The notes under the pieces were generated by a model. It saw only the letters and a list, made by a program, of their open reading frames with translations. It did not search any database and was not told the DNA's origin. The position numbers were made by a program, and so were the translations under genes. Shown here piece by piece: positions 1 to 8,768 of a stretch of 64,000 nt of DNA. Each line of letters starts with the position of its first letter. The stretch's first letter is position 1. Source of the DNA: Winogradskyella wichelsiae (GTDB lineage Bacteria; Bacteroidota; Bacteroidia; Flavobacteriales; Flavobacteriaceae); assembly GCF_013403925.1 (NCBI RefSeq), contig NZ_JABFDJ010000003.1:310001-374000 (forward strand), in the 5' to 3' direction.

Positions 1-124
1 ATGCTGTTTACGCATATGACACACATTTTTAAGCATCTAATTAAAAAATAAATAAAACCGAATTCAATCGAAATACATACCACATATATGCCCCTTACAT
101 AGCAAATTAACTCAAATTAAAACA

Positions 125-155
125 TAAAAAAATCCTGAGCCAAAGACTCAGGATT
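125..155 (-). terminator. Intrinsic terminator of the ferredoxin gene
   Basis: A 9-bp stem (131-139 with 147-155, AATCCTGAG/CTCAGGATT) with a 7-nt loop is followed, on the minus strand, by a run of T (complement of 126-132). It lies 30 bases past the ferredoxin stop codon, so it should end that transcript. Confidence 0.85.
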
Positions 156-184
156 CCTACCAACAAGCGGTATATATTTAAAGT

Positions 185-541
185 TTAATGACCGTCAGGG
201 TGCATAAAACGTTGCTTCCCTAAAAGTTCTTCTTCAGTTTCCACATGGTCTTCATCAGGCACACAGCAATCTACAGGGCAAACTGCAGCACACTGAGGTT
301 CTTCATGGAAGCCCATACACTCCGTACATTTATCTGGAGCAATGTAGTAAACTTCATCGCTAATGGGTTCTTGTGTTTCTTCAGAATCAACTTCTTTACC
401 ATTTGGAAGTACTAATTTTCCTTCTAAACTTGTACCATCGGCATAACGCCAATCGTCAGCTCCTTCATATATCGCTGTATTCGGACATTCTGGCTCACAA
501 GCTCCACAATTTATACATTCGTCTGTGATTATAATTGCCAT
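185..541 (-). CDS. 4Fe-4S dicluster ferredoxin
   Basis: Small soluble electron carrier of 118 residues. Two cysteine clusters are visible: [12 protein letters not shown] near residues 10-21 and CTEC...CAAVCPVDC near 72-92. This is the ferredoxin pattern for two 4Fe-4S clusters, with an acidic insertion between them. It is transcribed divergently from the acyl-CoA reductase gene that follows and shares the intergenic promoter region with it. Its redox partner cannot be told from the sequence. Family assignment is firm; the specific role is unknown. Confidence 0.93.
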   Translation of the reverse strand: MAIIITDECINCGACEPECPNTAIYEGADDWRYADGTSLEGKLVLPNGKEVDSEETQEPISDEVYYIAPDKCTECMGFHEEPQCAAVCPVDCCVPDEDHVETEEELLGKQRFMHPDGH

Positions 542-566
542 AGTAATTTTTTTAGTATTGTTTGCT

Positions 567-574
567 TAAATTTG
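567..574 (+). promoter_or_regulatory. Bacteroidota -7 promoter element
   Basis: TAAATTTG matches the Bacteroidota -7 consensus TAnnTTTG and would start transcription near 582. That excludes the upstream TTG at 562 as a start and supports the ATG at 619 for the acyl-CoA reductase. No clear -33 TTG at the right spacing was found. Confidence 0.55.
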
Positions 575-618
575 CAATTGCAAAAATAAAGCCAAAACAT
601 CGTATAACCAAACTCTTT

Positions 619-1677
619 ATGGATTTACAAGATAGAATTAACGCTTTTGTAAAATTAGGCGAATTTTTAAATCAATTTCAAGATAACATTAGCATAAAAA
701 ATGATAATGTCCAAGCCAACGATTTATTTTATGAGGGCTTTAAGCATCAACTAAAGCTAGCTCAAGAACATAATGGCTGGTTTACAAAACAAAATATTGC
801 TTTTACCTTAAAAAATTGGTCGAGGGCCCTAACAGAAGAAAACATTAGCCAATGGTTAAAAAAGTATGATTTTCAAACTGTGAATCCGCAAACGGTAGCT
901 ATAATTATGGCAGGTAATATTCCGCTGGTTGGTTTTCACGATTTTTTAAGTGTTCTAATTTCGGGTCATACTGTATTGGTTAAACAATCTTCTAACGACA
1001 AACATTTACTTCCTTTCTTAGCAAAATACCTAGAAATTGTTAATCCTGACTTTAAAGGAAAAATAAAATTTACTGAAGAAAAATTACAAAACTTTGATGC
1101 TGTTATTGCCACAGGAAGCAATAATACTGCACGTTATTTTGAATACTATTTTAAGAACAAACCTTCTATTATTAGAAAAAACAGAAACTCTGCTGCAGTT
1201 TTAACAGGAAACGAAACTAAGGAAGAACTCGAAGCTTTATCTGATGACATTTTTATTTACTATGGCTTAGGCTGTCGAAATGTTTCTAAAATATTTGTAC
1301 CAAAAGATTACAATTTTGAAGGTTTCTTTAATGCCGTATACAAATGGAACCCTATTATAAACGAATCTAAATACGCTAACAATTACGACTATAATAAAGC
1401 AGTGTATCTAATGAGTGAATTTGACATGTTAGAAAACGGATTCCTAATGATAAAGGAAGATGAAAGTTACGCCTCACCCATTGCTACTGTGTTTTATGAA
1501 TATTACGATAACAGTAAAACTTTACAAGAAAAACTAAAAACAGACGCCGATAAAATACAATGTGTCGTTTCACGTTCTTTTACTGACACTACAATTCAAT
1601 TTGGTGAAACTCAAAATCCAGAGCTTTGGGATTATGCAGATGGAGAAGACACTATTGAATTTTTGTTAAAAATATAG
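619..1677 (+). CDS. Acyl-CoA reductase, LuxC-like
   Basis: A 352-residue protein of the acyl-CoA reductase (LuxC) family, related to aldehyde dehydrogenases. The family reduces activated fatty acids to aldehydes with NADPH. A conserved-looking stretch AIIMAGNIPLVGFHDF lies near residues 95-110, and a likely catalytic cysteine is in YYGLGCRNVSK around residue 220. ATG 619 was chosen because the upstream TTG at 562 lies upstream of a -7 promoter element. There is no bioluminescence operon nearby, so the physiological substrate is unknown. It is divergent from the ferredoxin gene, a pairing that could be functional, but that is inference. Confidence 0.85.
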   Translation: MDLQDRINAFVKLGEFLNQFQDNISIKNDNVQANDLFYEGFKHQLKLAQEHNGWFTKQNIAFTLKNWSRALTEENISQWLKKYDFQTVNPQTVAIIMAGNIPLVGFHDFLSVLISGHTVLVKQSSNDKHLLPFLAKYLEIVNPDFKGKIKFTEEKLQNFDAVIATGSNNTARYFEYYFKNKPSIIRKNRNSAAVLTGNETKEELEALSDDIFIYYGLGCRNVSKIFVPKDYNFEGFFNAVYKWNPIINESKYANNYDYNKAVYLMSEFDMLENGFLMIKEDESYASPIATVFYEYYDNSKTLQEKLKTDADKIQCVVSRSFTDTTIQFGETQNPELWDYADGEDTIEFLLKI

Positions 1678-1754
1678 AGTAAAAATTATCAATTCTATAA
1701 CACTAAATAACCAATTAATTAGCACCTTTGTAGCTCTTTAATTAATAAAATCAT

Positions 1755-1774
1755 ATTTCCGAAGCTTCGGAAAT
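1755..1774. promoter_or_regulatory. Perfect 20-bp palindrome in the serC leader
   Basis: ATTTCCGAAGCTTCGGAAAT is a perfect palindrome ending 15 bases before the serC ATG. It could be an operator for a dimeric regulator, or in RNA a hairpin close to the ribosome binding site. No regulator gene is adjacent. Confidence 0.6.
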
Positions 1775-1789
1775 GAAATAATAATTTTC

Positions 1790-2851
1790 ATGAAAAAACA
1801 TAATTTTAGCGCAGGACCATGTATACTACCAAAGTCTGTAATGGAACAAGCAGCAGCAGCTGTATTAAACTTTGATGACGGTTTATCCTTATTAGAAATT
1901 TCGCATCGTAGTAAGCCGTTTGTGGACGTCATGGAAAATGCTAGAGCTTTAGCTTTAGAATTATTAGGACTTGAAGGCAAGGGTTACAAAGCTTTATTTC
2001 TTCAAGGAGGAGCAAGCACACAATTTTTAATGGTCGCATTAAACCTATTAGAAAAAAGAGCAGGTTATTTAAATTCTGGTACTTGGGCAGACAAAGCTAT
2101 AAAAGAAGCTAAAATCTATGATGATATTTACGAAGTAGGTTCGTCTAAAAGTGCCAACTACAATTACATCCCTAAAGGTTACGATATCCCTGAGGATTAC
2201 GATTATTTTCACTGTACGTCTAACAATACTATTTTTGGAACACAGATGAAGGATTTCCCTACATCACCAGTACCGATGGTTTGTGATATGAGTAGTGATA
2301 TCTTTTCGCGTCAGTTAGATTTTTCTAAATTTGATTTAATATACGCTGGTGCTCAAAAAAATATGGGACCTGCAGGTACAACTTTAGTGGTTATAAAAGA
2401 GGACATCTTAGGTAAAGTATCTCGTAAAATTCCATCAATGATGGATTACAAAACACATATAAGCAAAGGAAGTATGTTTAATACCCCTCCTGTATTTGCC
2501 GTTTACGTATCGATGTTAACTTTAGAATGGTTAAAAAACCTAGGTGGTATTAAAGCTATTGAAAAAGAAAACGAGAAGAAATCAAGATTGATGTATTCTG
2601 AAATTGACTTAAACCCATTATTTAAAGGTTATGCCGCAAAAGAAGACCGTTCTCTAATGAATGCAACATTCACTTTAGAAAACGAAAATCTAAAAGAAAC
2701 TTTTGAATCTATGGTAAGAGAAGCTGGTATTAACGGTATTAACGGACACAGAAGTGTTGGTGGATATAGAGCTTCTATGTACAATGCTTTATCTTTAGAT
2801 AGTGTAAAAGCACTTGTTGAAGTAATGAGCGAATTAGAAAGTAAAGCTTAA
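1790..2851 (+). CDS. serC: Phosphoserine aminotransferase
   Basis: PLP enzyme of serine biosynthesis that converts 3-phosphohydroxypyruvate and glutamate to phosphoserine and 2-oxoglutarate. At 353 residues it is normal for the family. The N-terminus NFSAGPCILP is the family signature, and GAQKNMGPAG near residue 189 carries the PLP lysine. The C-terminal GGYRASMYNA also matches. Its partner serA follows 123 bases downstream on the same strand. A perfect palindrome sits just upstream of the start. Confidence 0.97.
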   Translation: MKKHNFSAGPCILPKSVMEQAAAAVLNFDDGLSLLEISHRSKPFVDVMENARALALELLGLEGKGYKALFLQGGASTQFLMVALNLLEKRAGYLNSGTWADKAIKEAKIYDDIYEVGSSKSANYNYIPKGYDIPEDYDYFHCTSNNTIFGTQMKDFPTSPVPMVCDMSSDIFSRQLDFSKFDLIYAGAQKNMGPAGTTLVVIKEDILGKVSRKIPSMMDYKTHISKGSMFNTPPVFAVYVSMLTLEWLKNLGGIKAIEKENEKKSRLMYSEIDLNPLFKGYAAKEDRSLMNATFTLENENLKETFESMVREAGINGINGHRSVGGYRASMYNALSLDSVKALVEVMSELESKA

Positions 2852-2927
2852 AAGTAATAAGGCGTTCTGTTTAACCGTTTTTAAAGGTTTATACAAACGA
2901 ACAACAAATAATAACCGTTATTCTAAG

Positions 2928-2951
2928 TGAGGTAAATTAGCGTTTACCTCA
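2928..2951. promoter_or_regulatory. Inverted repeat in the serA leader
   Basis: TGAGGTAAA (2928-2936) and TTTACCTCA (2943-2951) form a 9-bp inverted repeat with a 6-base spacer, ending 23 bases before the serA ATG. It lacks a following T-run, so it is not an ordinary terminator for serC. An operator or leader hairpin is more likely. Confidence 0.5.
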
Positions 2952-2974
2952 TTTAAATTACAAATAAGAAAATC

Positions 2975-3925
2975 ATGAAAGTATTAGCAAACGATGGAGT
3001 ATCTCAAAGTGGAATTAACGCTTTAGAAGCTGCAGGTTACGAAGTAATAACAACAACTGTTGCACAAGAACAATTAGAAAACTACATCAATAAAAATGAG
3101 GTTTCAGTGCTATTGGTAAGAAGTGCAACTACAGTAAGAAAAGATCTAATTGACAACTGCCCTAGCCTAAAAATTATTGGTCGTGGTGGTGTTGGTATGG
3201 ATAATATTGATGTAGATTATGCACGTAGCAAAGGGCTTAAAGTAATTAACACACCAGCTGCATCTTCACATTCTGTAGCAGAATTAGTATTCGGACATTT
3301 TTATGGTTTAGCACGTTATTTACATAACTCTAATAGAGATATGCCGTTAGAAGGTGATGCTAACTTTAAAGGTTTAAAAAAGTCTTATGCTAAAGGAACG
3401 GAATTAAAAGGTAAAACTTTAGGGGTTTTAGGATTTGGACGTATCGGTCAAGCAACAGCAAAGGTGGCACTTGGTGCAGGTATGAAAGTTGTAGCTTTTG
3501 ATCCATTTTTAGAAAAAGCAAATCTAGAATTAGATTTCTTTGATGGTCAGAAAGTGAAATTTGAAATCACGACCATTTCTAAAGAAGACGTTTTAAAGCA
3601 AGCAGATTTCTTAACACTTCACGTACCAGCACAAAAAGATTACGTGATTGACGAAGCTGAATTTAACCAAATGAAGGATGGTGTAATTATCGCCAACGCT
3701 GCACGTGGTGGGGTTGTTAACGAAATTGCACTTGTTAAAGCTATAGAAAGCGGTAAAGTATCGAGAGCAGCATTAGATGTTTTTGAGAAAGAACCAAAAC
3801 CAGAAATTCAATTATTAATGAATCCTGCTTTATCACTAACTCCGCACACTGGTGCTGCAACTAATGAAGCACAAGACAGAATTGGTACGGAGCTAGCAGA
3901 ACAAATTATAACTATTCTTGGCTAG
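2975..3925 (+). CDS. serA: D-3-phosphoglycerate dehydrogenase, short form
   Basis: NAD-dependent D-2-hydroxyacid dehydrogenase, first step of serine synthesis. The Rossmann motif GVLGFGRIGQ is near residue 150. NAARGGVVNE (about 246-255) and PHTGAATNEA (about 292-301) carry the conserved arginine and catalytic histidine regions. At 316 residues it lacks the C-terminal ACT domain of the long enzymes, so feedback inhibition by serine through ACT is not expected. Position directly after serC supports the serine assignment over other hydroxyacids. Confidence 0.92.
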   Translation: MKVLANDGVSQSGINALEAAGYEVITTTVAQEQLENYINKNEVSVLLVRSATTVRKDLIDNCPSLKIIGRGGVGMDNIDVDYARSKGLKVINTPAASSHSVAELVFGHFYGLARYLHNSNRDMPLEGDANFKGLKKSYAKGTELKGKTLGVLGFGRIGQATAKVALGAGMKVVAFDPFLEKANLELDFFDGQKVKFEITTISKEDVLKQADFLTLHVPAQKDYVIDEAEFNQMKDGVIIANAARGGVVNEIALVKAIESGKVSRAALDVFEKEPKPEIQLLMNPALSLTPHTGAATNEAQDRIGTELAEQIITILG

Positions 3926-3995
3926 TAATTTTTAATTTCACAGGAATAGAAGTTTTAAAACGTCTATTAAAATTGTGACCAAACGAAAAAAAATG

Positions 3996-4022
3996 AGTCC
4001 TACATATGTGGGACTTTTTTTT
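3996..4022 (+). terminator. Intrinsic terminator after serA
   Basis: An 8-bp stem with one G-T pair (3996-4003 with 4008-4015), loop ATAT, is followed by eight T. It closes the serC-serA group. Confidence 0.88.
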
Positions 4023-4067
4023 GTACCTTCATATACAATATTTTACTAACCTTAAATAAAAAATAAA

Positions 4068-4700
4068 ATGGCAGGAATATTAGATTTATTAAACAGCGAT
4101 TTAGGAAAAAACATTATTAGTGGTGTTGCTGGTTCTACAGGAACGGATCAAGATAAAACAAGCAGCGTATTAACAATGGCTTTGCCTGTACTTATGAAAG
4201 CTATGGAGCGTAATGCTGCCACTCCAGAAGGTGCAGCAGGACTTATGGGCGCTTTAAGCGGAAATAACGGAAGTATCTTAGACAACCTTGGTGGTTTGTT
4301 TGATGGCGGTGTAGATGATACTGTAAAAAATGACGGTGCAAAAATTCTTGGTCATGTTTTAGGAAGTAAACAACAGGGTGTTGAACAAGTTATTGGTCAG
4401 AAAGCGGGTTTAGACGCAGGTTCTGTAGCTAACATTCTAAAAGTAGCAGCTCCAATTTTAATGGGCGTTTTAGGGAAGCAAGCTAGCCAAAATAATGTAA
4501 GTTCTCAATCTGATATTAGTGGCCTTTTAGGAGGTTTACTTGGTGGTAGCAGTGCATCTAACGAGCAAAGTTTCTTAGAAAAAATATTAGACGCTGATGG
4601 TGACGGAAGTGTTGTAGATGATGTTGCCGGAATGGTTTTAGGAGGTAACAAAAGCGAAGGTGGAATTGGTAGCCTTTTAGGCGGTATGTTCGGAAAATAA
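4068..4700 (+). CDS. DUF937 protein, glycine-rich
   Basis: A 210-residue protein of the DUF937 type. It opens with a helical segment (MAGILDLLNSDLGKNIISGVAG), repeats the pattern of alanine/leucine helices around residues 15-70 and 85-145, and ends in a flexible Gly/Ser/Asn tail with LLGGLLGG and LLGGMFGK. No signal peptide is visible, so it is probably cytoplasmic. Function is unknown. It stands alone between two terminators. Confidence 0.85.
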   Translation: MAGILDLLNSDLGKNIISGVAGSTGTDQDKTSSVLTMALPVLMKAMERNAATPEGAAGLMGALSGNNGSILDNLGGLFDGGVDDTVKNDGAKILGHVLGSKQQGVEQVIGQKAGLDAGSVANILKVAAPILMGVLGKQASQNNVSSQSDISGLLGGLLGGSSASNEQSFLEKILDADGDGSVVDDVAGMVLGGNKSEGGIGSLLGGMFGK

Positions 4701-4725
4701 AAATTATTACCCCTACTGAGATATG

Positions 4726-4751
4726 AGCAGCTTTAACCAGCTGCTTTTTTT
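4726..4751 (+). terminator. Intrinsic terminator after the DUF937 gene
   Basis: A 7-bp stem AGCAGCT/AGCTGCT (4726-4732 with 4739-4745) with loop TTAACC continues into a T-run to 4751. Confidence 0.88.
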
Positions 4752-5001
4752 ATGGTAAAATTTTAAACTTCACCAAACAAGTACTTCACTTAGCGAAAAG
4801 GTTCATTTACGCATTTAGCATTGCTCTTTAGTTGTAAATACTGTTGCTTTGCAATGTTAAATCGAAGTAAAGCCCTAAATAGCTTATAATTTTTTTAATA
4901 CCTTTAGGTCTTATAGCAGCTACTTTTTTTGAACTATTCATCATCTAAAAATGAAGAATAAAATTAAAGTATATAACCATTAAAATCAATACAACTAAAG
5001 C
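4752..5001. other. Intergenic stretch without a gene
   Basis: About 250 AT-rich bases. No open frame of substance, RNA gene or clear promoter consensus was seen. It presumably holds the promoter of the lipoprotein gene at 5002. Confidence 0.5.
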
Positions 5002-5439
5002 ATGAAAAAAATTATCCCGTTCATCATTATCCTTATACTTATTGCAAGTTGTAAATCGTACAACACAAGCCCTGTAATTAATAATGAAAATCAAAATAAC
5101 CTTATAGCCAGCGACACCGTCTCTATTAGTAGTGACGAAAATGATTATGAAATTATTATCATAGAACCTGGATTTAATTCGTGGTTACTCTCCACAGCCC
5201 GACCAGAAGGCTATCATTCTCAAGAATGGTTAGAATCTAGAAACGCCTTAATGGTACAAAGCTGGAACCAACGAAACCTTCAGCCTCAAAATTATGATCC
5301 TAATTTATATGAAGTTCGCATAGATTATGATACGTATTCAGATTACGGATATGAAGTGAACTATAAGTTATATAACTACTTTCTTTATTTCCAAATAAAG
5401 TATAAACAACGTCTTTCTTCGTTTAGTCCTAGAATTTAG
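5002..5439 (+). CDS. Small lipoprotein, DUF6146-like
   Basis: A 145-residue protein with a lipoprotein signal peptide: hydrophobic stretch to residue 16, then the lipobox IASC, so the mature protein starts at Cys17. The rest is soluble and rich in Tyr/Asn, with a conserved-looking core FNSWLLSTARPEGYHSQEWL. From memory this matches the DUF6146 family of Flavobacteriia. No function is known. The membrane protein gene at 5489 follows on the same strand but appears to have its own promoter. Confidence 0.75.
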   Translation: MKKIIPFIIILILIASCKSYNTSPVINNENQNNLIASDTVSISSDENDYEIIIIEPGFNSWLLSTARPEGYHSQEWLESRNALMVQSWNQRNLQPQNYDPNLYEVRIDYDTYSDYGYEVNYKLYNYFLYFQIKYKQRLSSFSPRI

Positions 5440-5462
5440 ACTTTAAATACATCTTAATTTCT

Positions 5463-5470
5463 TAGTTTTG
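5463..5470 (+). promoter_or_regulatory. Bacteroidota -7 promoter element
   Basis: TAGTTTTG matches TAnnTTTG. Transcription would start near 5477, leaving a very short leader before the ATG at 5489. The element contains the upstream TTG at 5468, so that codon is unlikely to be the start. Confidence 0.5.
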
Positions 5471-5488
5471 CAGCGCGACATCGTGTAT

Positions 5489-5983
5489 ATGGAAAAATTT
5501 AAAAAACATTGGGAGATTCAACATAACTGGCAATTGTTATTTCCAGTTATGGGTCTTGTAATTCTAGCTTATTCGGCTTTTAAGATGGCTAATGCTTTTT
5601 TAGACGTTTACGGACTTATACCAATCATTATAGCAGCAATTGTTATTTTCTACCTTTTATTAAAGCTCACTTTATTCATTTTTAAAAAGCTAGAAAAAAA
5701 ATGGATTCTCGATTGTAAATGGGAAATGATTCGTGTGTTTATGGTATTTGCATTTACAGGCTCATCATCTTTATTTATCGGAAAGCCTATTATAAGGTTT
5801 ATTGGAATTACTAAAGAAAACTTAAACCTTACGCTTTATTGGTTTTTATATATTATCATTGGAATTATTTTTTATCAAATTCTATTAGTAACCTTTGGAT
5901 GGCTCTTTGGGCAGTTTAAATTTTTCTGGGAATTTGAAAAGAAAATGCTCCGTAGATTCGGGCTAAATCGATTTTTAGATTGA
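5489..5983 (+). CDS. Membrane protein, DUF6787-like
   Basis: A 164-residue integral membrane protein with about four membrane segments (near residues 15-40, 45-65, 83-100 and 115-145). It is rich in aromatic and basic residues at the membrane edges. From memory it resembles the DUF6787 family, sometimes loosely labelled diacylglyceryl transferase in flavobacteria; no catalytic motif of that enzyme was seen, so that name is not adopted. The stop codon overlaps the possible TTG start of the next gene, which suggests translational coupling. Confidence 0.65.
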   Translation: MEKFKKHWEIQHNWQLLFPVMGLVILAYSAFKMANAFLDVYGLIPIIIAAIVIFYLLLKLTLFIFKKLEKKWILDCKWEMIRVFMVFAFTGSSSLFIGKPIIRFIGITKENLNLTLYWFLYIIIGIIFYQILLVTFGWLFGQFKFFWEFEKKMLRRFGLNRFLD

Positions 5984-6321
5984 ATATAAAAACAGCACTG
6001 ACATCTTTATTTAAAACATTAGCATTAGTGCTAGTGTTGGCTGTGCTATTCCCTTCTGTTGTAAAATTATCGCACGCGTTTACCCATCATGCTCATAAAG
6101 TTTGTAATGCTGATAATGAGCATAAAACGCACTTTCACGAATCTGACTTCTCTTGTGATTTTTATAAATTTAAACTCACAAACACACAATTCTTGGTGTT
6201 TTGCACCTATGATATCATAGGTAATAAAAATACAACCAAGATCTTTTCTTCGCATTATATCTCTTTTAATAATTATCAGCAATTAACAAGGTTTGTTAGA
6301 GGTCCTCCTCAAGTGAGTTAG
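5980..6321 (+). CDS. His/Cys-rich small exported protein
   Basis: A 113-residue protein. Residues 8-34 form one hydrophobic segment (signal peptide or anchor). After it come clustered metal-ligand residues: HAFTHHAHKVC, then HKTHFHESDFSCDF. The start is a TTG that overlaps the previous stop codon. No ATG in frame gives the hydrophobic segment, so the TTG is the best choice though uncertain. The gene lies 37 bases before a TonB-dependent receptor with ZnuD-like features. A role in metal sensing or handling is inferred from the ligand-rich sequence and context only. Confidence 0.6.
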   Translation: MNIKTALTSLFKTLALVLVLAVLFPSVVKLSHAFTHHAHKVCNADNEHKTHFHESDFSCDFYKFKLTNTQFLVFCTYDIIGNKNTTKIFSSHYISFNNYQQLTRFVRGPPQVS

Positions 6322-6358
6322 AACTTCAGTTTTCTAGTACACTAATAAATCTATTTTG

Positions 6359-8755
6359 ATGAAACAAATAATTATAGGTCTAGTTATCGCTATCTCAAGC
6401 TTTAGCTACGGTCAAGATTGCTCCTATATTTTTTTAGGCGAACTTAAAGATTTTCATGATGGAACACCAATTGAGTCTGCAACGATATACCAAAAAGAAA
6501 GTGGTAAATATGCTTTTTCAGACTTAGATGGTAAATTCAAAATTGAAAACTTATGTCCTGGGACCTTGACATTAACCATATCTCATGCGAATTGCGAAAC
6601 CAAAACCGTAAGTTTTGAAATAAATGGAGATTCCTTTAAAACCATTTTAATGGAGCACCATATTGAGGAACTTAATGAAGTTTCTGTAACAGCACATGTA
6701 GATAAAAAGGAAACCAAAACAGCCCAAGAAACCATTCTTAAAGAACAGACTCTAAAAAAGTATTCTGCTTTAAGTATTGGCGACGCGCTAAAGGAGGTTG
6801 CTGGAGTTTCTTCTATTAATACCGGAAGTGCTATCGTTAAACCTATGATTAACGGTATGCACAGTAGTCGATTAATTATGTTAAATAATAATGTAAGACT
6901 ACAGGACCAAGACTGGGGAATTGAGCACGCGCCTAACATGGATGTTAATGCCGTATCTCAAATCTCAGTAATTAAAGGTGCTGGGGCACTTGCGTATGGA
7001 GGTGATGCTATTGGTGGCGTGGTTGTTGCCAACCCAGAGCGTGTATTTTTAAAAGATACATTATTTGGAACAACAACACTTAGCGGACAAACTAACGGTA
7101 GAGGTTATGCTTTTAACACCAAGTTAAATAAGTATACCAAGAAAGGTTGGTTTGCTTCTGTGCAAGGATCGCTGAAACAAAATGGTGATTTTGAAGCTCC
7201 AGATTATGTATTAACCAATACAGGTTCTAATTCTAAAGGACTTACTTTTCGCGCTGGAAAACAAACCTTTGAATCTGGTTTTGAAGTCTTTTACAGCTAC
7301 CTAAACAATGAAATAGGGATTCTTAAAGCGTCTCATATTGGAAATATTGAAGATTTAGTAAGCGCTATTAATAGCCCAGAACCTTTGGTGATAGAAGATT
7401 TTAGCTATGACATAAACGCCCCTAAACAAGAGGTAACACATCAACTCGCTAAAGCCATGTATTACAAACGTTTTAAAAATTTTGGGAAAGTAAATTTACA
7501 ATACGACTACCAAAACAACCAACGTTATGAATATGATATTCGTGTTGGAGATGACAGAGATACACCAGCTTTAGACCTAAAACTTCAAACCCATACCATA
7601 TCATCAGATATTGTATTAGATGCCATTAAAGGTTATAAATTAAAATTTGGAATAATGGGTAGATATCAAGATAACTTTGCAAATCCAGATACAGGCATAA
7701 GACGCTTAATTCCGGATTATGACAAGTATGATTTTGGAATCTATACTACAGCTGAGCATAATTTAAACGCTAAAATGACTTTAGATTTTGGATTACGTTA
7801 TGATTACAATCGCATCGATGCTAAAAAATACTATATCACATCACGTTGGGAAGAACGTGGTTATGATGAAGATTTTTCAAATAGCATCCTTGAAGATTTA
7901 GGAACTCAGCTTTTGGTAAACCCGGTGTTTGATTATCATAATTTTTCGGCTTCAGCGGGGTTTAATTATCAACTTAATGAGCATAATAGTTTTATAGGAA
8001 ACTATAGCTTATCTAGCAGACCACCAAATCCTTCAGAATTGTTTAGTGATGGCTTACACCACTCTGCTGCTAGAATTGAATTGGGTGATTTAAATTTAAC
8101 CAAAGAAACTTCTAATAGAGTTTCGGCAAGTTATAACCATAACTCAGAACAATTTAATTTAACGGCAGAAGCGTTTTACAATCACATTAATGATTACATG
8201 TATATAGAACCAACAGGCATTGAGCAAACCATTAGAGGTGCTTTTCCTGTTTGGGAATATTTACAAACAGATGCTGAGTTGTACGGTATCGATTTAAGCG
8301 CAAACTATAATATAAATGAGCATTTTAATTTTTCAAATAAATCTTCTTATACTGTAGGAAATGATATTGAAAATGATAGACCGCTTATAAATATACCTGC
8401 ATTTAATACTCGAAGCAGTATCACTTACACTAACGATTGGAAACAGTTTTCAGCGTCTTTGACGAGTGATTGGACTTTTGAACAAACAAAATATCCAGAT
8501 AATAACTTTGAAACTTACATCGCTTCTACAAACGAAACTGTTTTAGTAGATGTAAGTACCCCTCCAAGTGCTTATCAATTGTTAAACTTATATGCTGAAG
8601 TAACTTTAGAAACTTCAGATAAAACCAATCTTAATATTGCGCTTAGTGTGAATAATTTATTAGACACCAACTATAGAGCTTACTTAAACCGCCTTCGTTA
8701 TTTTGCTGATGACTTAGGAAGAAATATAATGTTACAATTACAATTTAACTATTAA
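6359..8755 (+). CDS. TonB-dependent outer membrane receptor, ZnuD-like
   Basis: A 798-residue outer membrane receptor. A signal peptide (about 1-19) is followed by a carboxypeptidase-D-like domain (about 25-110), the plug (about 120-230, with SVIKGAGALAYGGDAIGGVV), and the barrel, which ends in the aromatic LQLQFNY. The plug segment with EHAPNMD recalls the DHA.P.D segment of zinc receptor ZnuD-type proteins. There is no SusD partner. The His/Cys-rich small protein upstream and the Asp-rich lipoprotein downstream fit metal uptake, which is an inference. ATG 6359 is preferred to the adjacent TTG. Confidence 0.88.
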   Translation: MKQIIIGLVIAISSFSYGQDCSYIFLGELKDFHDGTPIESATIYQKESGKYAFSDLDGKFKIENLCPGTLTLTISHANCETKTVSFEINGDSFKTILMEHHIEELNEVSVTAHVDKKETKTAQETILKEQTLKKYSALSIGDALKEVAGVSSINTGSAIVKPMINGMHSSRLIMLNNNVRLQDQDWGIEHAPNMDVNAVSQISVIKGAGALAYGGDAIGGVVVANPERVFLKDTLFGTTTLSGQTNGRGYAFNTKLNKYTKKGWFASVQGSLKQNGDFEAPDYVLTNTGSNSKGLTFRAGKQTFESGFEVFYSYLNNEIGILKASHIGNIEDLVSAINSPEPLVIEDFSYDINAPKQEVTHQLAKAMYYKRFKNFGKVNLQYDYQNNQRYEYDIRVGDDRDTPALDLKLQTHTISSDIVLDAIKGYKLKFGIMGRYQDNFANPDTGIRRLIPDYDKYDFGIYTTAEHNLNAKMTLDFGLRYDYNRIDAKKYYITSRWEERGYDEDFSNSILEDLGTQLLVNPVFDYHNFSASAGFNYQLNEHNSFIGNYSLSSRPPNPSELFSDGLHHSAARIELGDLNLTKETSNRVSASYNHNSEQFNLTAEAFYNHINDYMYIEPTGIEQTIRGAFPVWEYLQTDAELYGIDLSANYNINEHFNFSNKSSYTVGNDIENDRPLINIPAFNTRSSITYTNDWKQFSASLTSDWTFEQTKYPDNNFETYIASTNETVLVDVSTPPSAYQLLNLYAEVTLETSDKTNLNIALSVNNLLDTNYRAYLNRLRYFADDLGRNIMLQLQFNY

Positions 8756-8768
8756 AAAAAATTCAAAC

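Noticed and set aside
562..618. TTG start for the acyl-CoA reductase
   Set aside because: It lies before the predicted transcript start; ATG 619 is better supported.
5489..5983. Prolipoprotein diacylglyceryl transferase label
   Set aside because: Lgt signature residues are absent; only a generic membrane protein can be supported.
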